From: Cryobacterium sp.
Lineage (GTDB): Bacteria > Actinomycetota > Actinomycetes > Actinomycetales > Microbacteriaceae
NCBI GenBank assembly: GCA_014376815.1
Contig: JACMQV010000167.1
Coordinates: 1-47,707 of the forward strand
Length of the DNA stretch: 47,707 nucleotides
Direction: 5' to 3'
In this document: piece after piece, positions 45,629-47,707 of the stretch
How positions within the stretch are numbered: position 1 is the stretch's first letter
Layout: every line of letters begins with the position of its first letter
The notes under the pieces: generated by a model
The model's input: only the letters and a program-made list of their open reading frames with translations
Told to the model about the DNA's origin: nothing
Database searches by the model: none
Position numbers and translations under genes: made by a program

Positions 45629-47625
45629 GTGCACTGATCACGCCGGAGCTTGTTGCTCTGGATAAGAATCTCGGAGCCGCTCCCTCGAGCGTAATCCGGC
45701 ATCTTGCCGAGCTGGTCGTCGGCGCCGGCCGAGCCACCGAGATCGAGGGCCTTTACGCGGATGCCCTCGCCCGCGAGGCGAAGACCGCCACCGGGATCCC
45801 GGGCGGAATCGCCATCCCGCATTGCCGGTCAGAGGCCGTTACCGAGCCGACGCTGGCGTTGGCCCGGTTGACCACTCCGGTCGACTTCGGCGCCACGGAC
45901 GGCCCCGCCGACCTCGTCTTCCTGATCGCCGCCCCCGCGGGAGCCGACCAGGACCACCTTAAAATTCTGGCCAAGCTGGCCCGCTCGCTGATGAAAGCCG
46001 ATTTCACCGCCGCACTGCGTGCCGCGAAGAGCCAGGCCGAGATCGTCGAACTGGTCAACAACGTCGTCTCCCCCGTCGGAGTCGCCGCCGGCGGGTCCGC
46101 CAACGTGGGCAGCACGCCCGCCGCGGCCACCGGAGTGAAGCGCATCGTCGCCGTCACCGCCTGCCCGACCGGCATCGCACACACCTACATGGCCGCCGAG
46201 GCCCTCGTCGCCGCGGCCAAGGCCGCCGGCGTCGACCTGCAGGTCGAGACCCAGGGTTCCGCCGGCCTGACGATGCTCGACCCGGCCGTCATTGCGGCGG
46301 CGGACGCCGTGATCTTCGCGGTCGACGTCGACGTTCGCGGCCGCGAGCGCTTCGCCGGCAAGCCCGTCATCCAGGTTCCCGTCAAGCGCGGAATCGACGA
46401 GCCGGCCAAGCTCATCCACGACGCACTCGCCGCAGCCCAGAACCCGAACGCACGCCGCGTCGGCGGAACGGCCGGCGCCGAAGAAGTGGACCAAACCAGC
46501 GAGCACCTCGGCCAGAAGGTCAAGCGCGCGCTCCTCACCGGCGTCAGCTACATGATTCCGTTCGTCGCCGGCGGAGGCCTGCTGATCGCCCTCGGGTTCC
46601 TCCTCGGAGGCTACGAGATCACCAAGGTCGCCGACGTCGTGACCCTGCAGAACAGCCTGTTCAACCTTCCGGACGGCGGCCTGCTCACCTATCTGGGCGC
46701 GGTCTTCTTCAAGATCGGCGCCCTGTCGATGGGCTTCCTGGTCCCGGCACTGGCCGGTTATATCGCGTACGCCATCGCCGACCGCCCGGGTATCGCTCCC
46801 GGGTTCGTCGCCGGTGCCGTCGCCGGGTTCATGGGCGCCGGCTTCCTCGGCGGCATCGCCGGCGGCCTGCTGGCCGGTGTCGCCGCCGCCAGCTTCGCCA
46901 AGCTGGACGTGCCCCGTTGGCTCCGCAGCCTGATGCCCGTCGTGATCATCCCGCTGGTCGCCTCGATCGTCGCCTCCGGCCTGATGTTCCTGGTTCTGGG
47001 CGGCCCCATCGCGCTCCTCACGACCGCGCTCAACGAGTGGCTGTCCGGTATGACCGGCGCATCCGCCATCGTGCTCGGCCTGATCCTGGGCCTCATGATG
47101 GGCTTCGACCTCGGGGGACCGGTCAACAAGGTGGCCTACGCCTTCGCCGTTGCCGGACCCGGCACCGCGACCGTCGCCAACCAGGCGCCGTGGCAGATCA
47201 TGGCCGCCGTCATGGCGGCCGGCATGGTTCCGCCGCTCGCCATGGCCCTGGCCACGGTGCTCGACCGTCGACTGTTCAGCGTCGCTGAGCGCGAGAACGG
47301 CAAGGCCGCCTGGCTGCTGGGTGCGTCCTTCATCTCCGAAGGCGCCATCCCGTTCGCCGCCGCAGACGTGCTCCGCGTGATCCCGGCCTGCATGGTCGGA
47401 GCCGGTGTGACGGGTGCTCTCTCGATGGCCTGGGGTGTCACCTCGAAGGCCCCCCACGGCGGAATGTTCGTCTTCTTCGCCATCGACAGCTTCGCCCTCT
47501 TCGCCCTGGCCATCGCGATCGGAACCGTCATCACGGCTCTGATCGTGATCGCCCTGAAGCGCTACGCCCGTAAGACACCGCTGGTCACCACCGACGCGCC
47601 CGTGCGCGAGCCGGCCAACGCTTAG
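45625..47625 (+). CDS. fruA: PTS fructose transporter subunit IIABC
   Basis: IIA IPHCRSEAVTEPTLALARL; IIB VTACPTGIAHTYMAAEAL; IIC membrane domain GVSYMIPFVAGGGLLIALGF; AAAGGAGGA RBS. Confidence 0.96.
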   Translation: MSALITPELVALDKNLGAAPSSVIRHLAELVVGAGRATEIEGLYADALAREAKTATGIPGGIAIPHCRSEAVTEPTLALARLTTPVDFGATDGPADLVFLIAAPAGADQDHLKILAKLARSLMKADFTAALRAAKSQAEIVELVNNVVSPVGVAAGGSANVGSTPAAATGVKRIVAVTACPTGIAHTYMAAEALVAAAKAAGVDLQVETQGSAGLTMLDPAVIAAADAVIFAVDVDVRGRERFAGKPVIQVPVKRGIDEPAKLIHDALAAAQNPNARRVGGTAGAEEVDQTSEHLGQKVKRALLTGVSYMIPFVAGGGLLIALGFLLGGYEITKVADVVTLQNSLFNLPDGGLLTYLGAVFFKIGALSMGFLVPALAGYIAYAIADRPGIAPGFVAGAVAGFMGAGFLGGIAGGLLAGVAAASFAKLDVPRWLRSLMPVVIIPLVASIVASGLMFLVLGGPIALLTTALNEWLSGMTGASAIVLGLILGLMMGFDLGGPVNKVAYAFAVAGPGTATVANQAPWQIMAAVMAAGMVPPLAMALATVLDRRLFSVAERENGKAAWLLGASFISEGAIPFAAADVLRVIPACMVGAGVTGALSMAWGVTSKAPHGGMFVFFAIDSFALFALAIAIGTVITALIVIALKRYARKTPLVTTDAPVREPANA

Positions 47626-47634
47626 CATCGAGTC

Positions 47635-47665
47635 GGCCGCCCCCCTAATTTTCGGGGGGGCGGCC
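47635..47665 (+). terminator. strong hairpin after fruA
   Basis: GGCCGCCCCCC-TAATTTTCG-GGGGGGCGGCC, about 11-bp stem starting 9 nt after the stop; no T-tract. Confidence 0.75.
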
Positions 47666-47707
47666 GGCGGCGGCCAAGGGGGAGAGGATTTGGTTTGCAA
47701 CGAAAAA

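Noticed and set aside
45829-47700. 623-aa ORF (-) antisense to fruA
   Set aside because: Repetitive HDG/EDQ-like translation typical of GC-rich antisense frames.
1-47707. CRISPR, prophage, integrase, toxin-antitoxin or tRNA genes
   Set aside because: None could be supported; repeats seen are short tandem arrays without spacers and no mobile-element proteins appear in the ORF track.

Overview
High-GC actinobacterial chromosomal window, probably Microbacteriaceae-like judging from protein style and codon use (inference). It is densely coding, about 42 genes. I saw no CRISPR array, rRNA, tRNA, transposase or phage module. Recognisable modules: a D-amino-acid / N-succinyl-amino-acid racemase-type cluster (PucR regulator, GNAT, enolase-superfamily racemase, amino-acid ABC transporter); a FeS-BCP-type photolyase; an M18 aminopeptidase; a HAD-GH65 phosphorylase fusion; RecQ; a second amino-acid ABC operon; two TerC paralogues; SbcCD; and a fruR-fruK-fruA operon closed by a strong hairpin. 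Best second-look items: (1) an in-frame amber codon splitting the HAD-GH65 gene before its conserved HGSTLS region; (2) an orphan DUF4255 (contractile-injection-system type) gene fused to a degenerate AAA ATPase domain and broken by a +1 shift at a G5 run; (3) a yybP-ykoY-like Mn riboswitch before one TerC gene and an unassigned structured leader before the other; (4) two inverted repeats sharing exactly one centre upstream of an epimerase-MerR operon; (5) several short tandem repeats at gene starts and stops. All calls are by eye from sequence and the ORF track; no searches were run.
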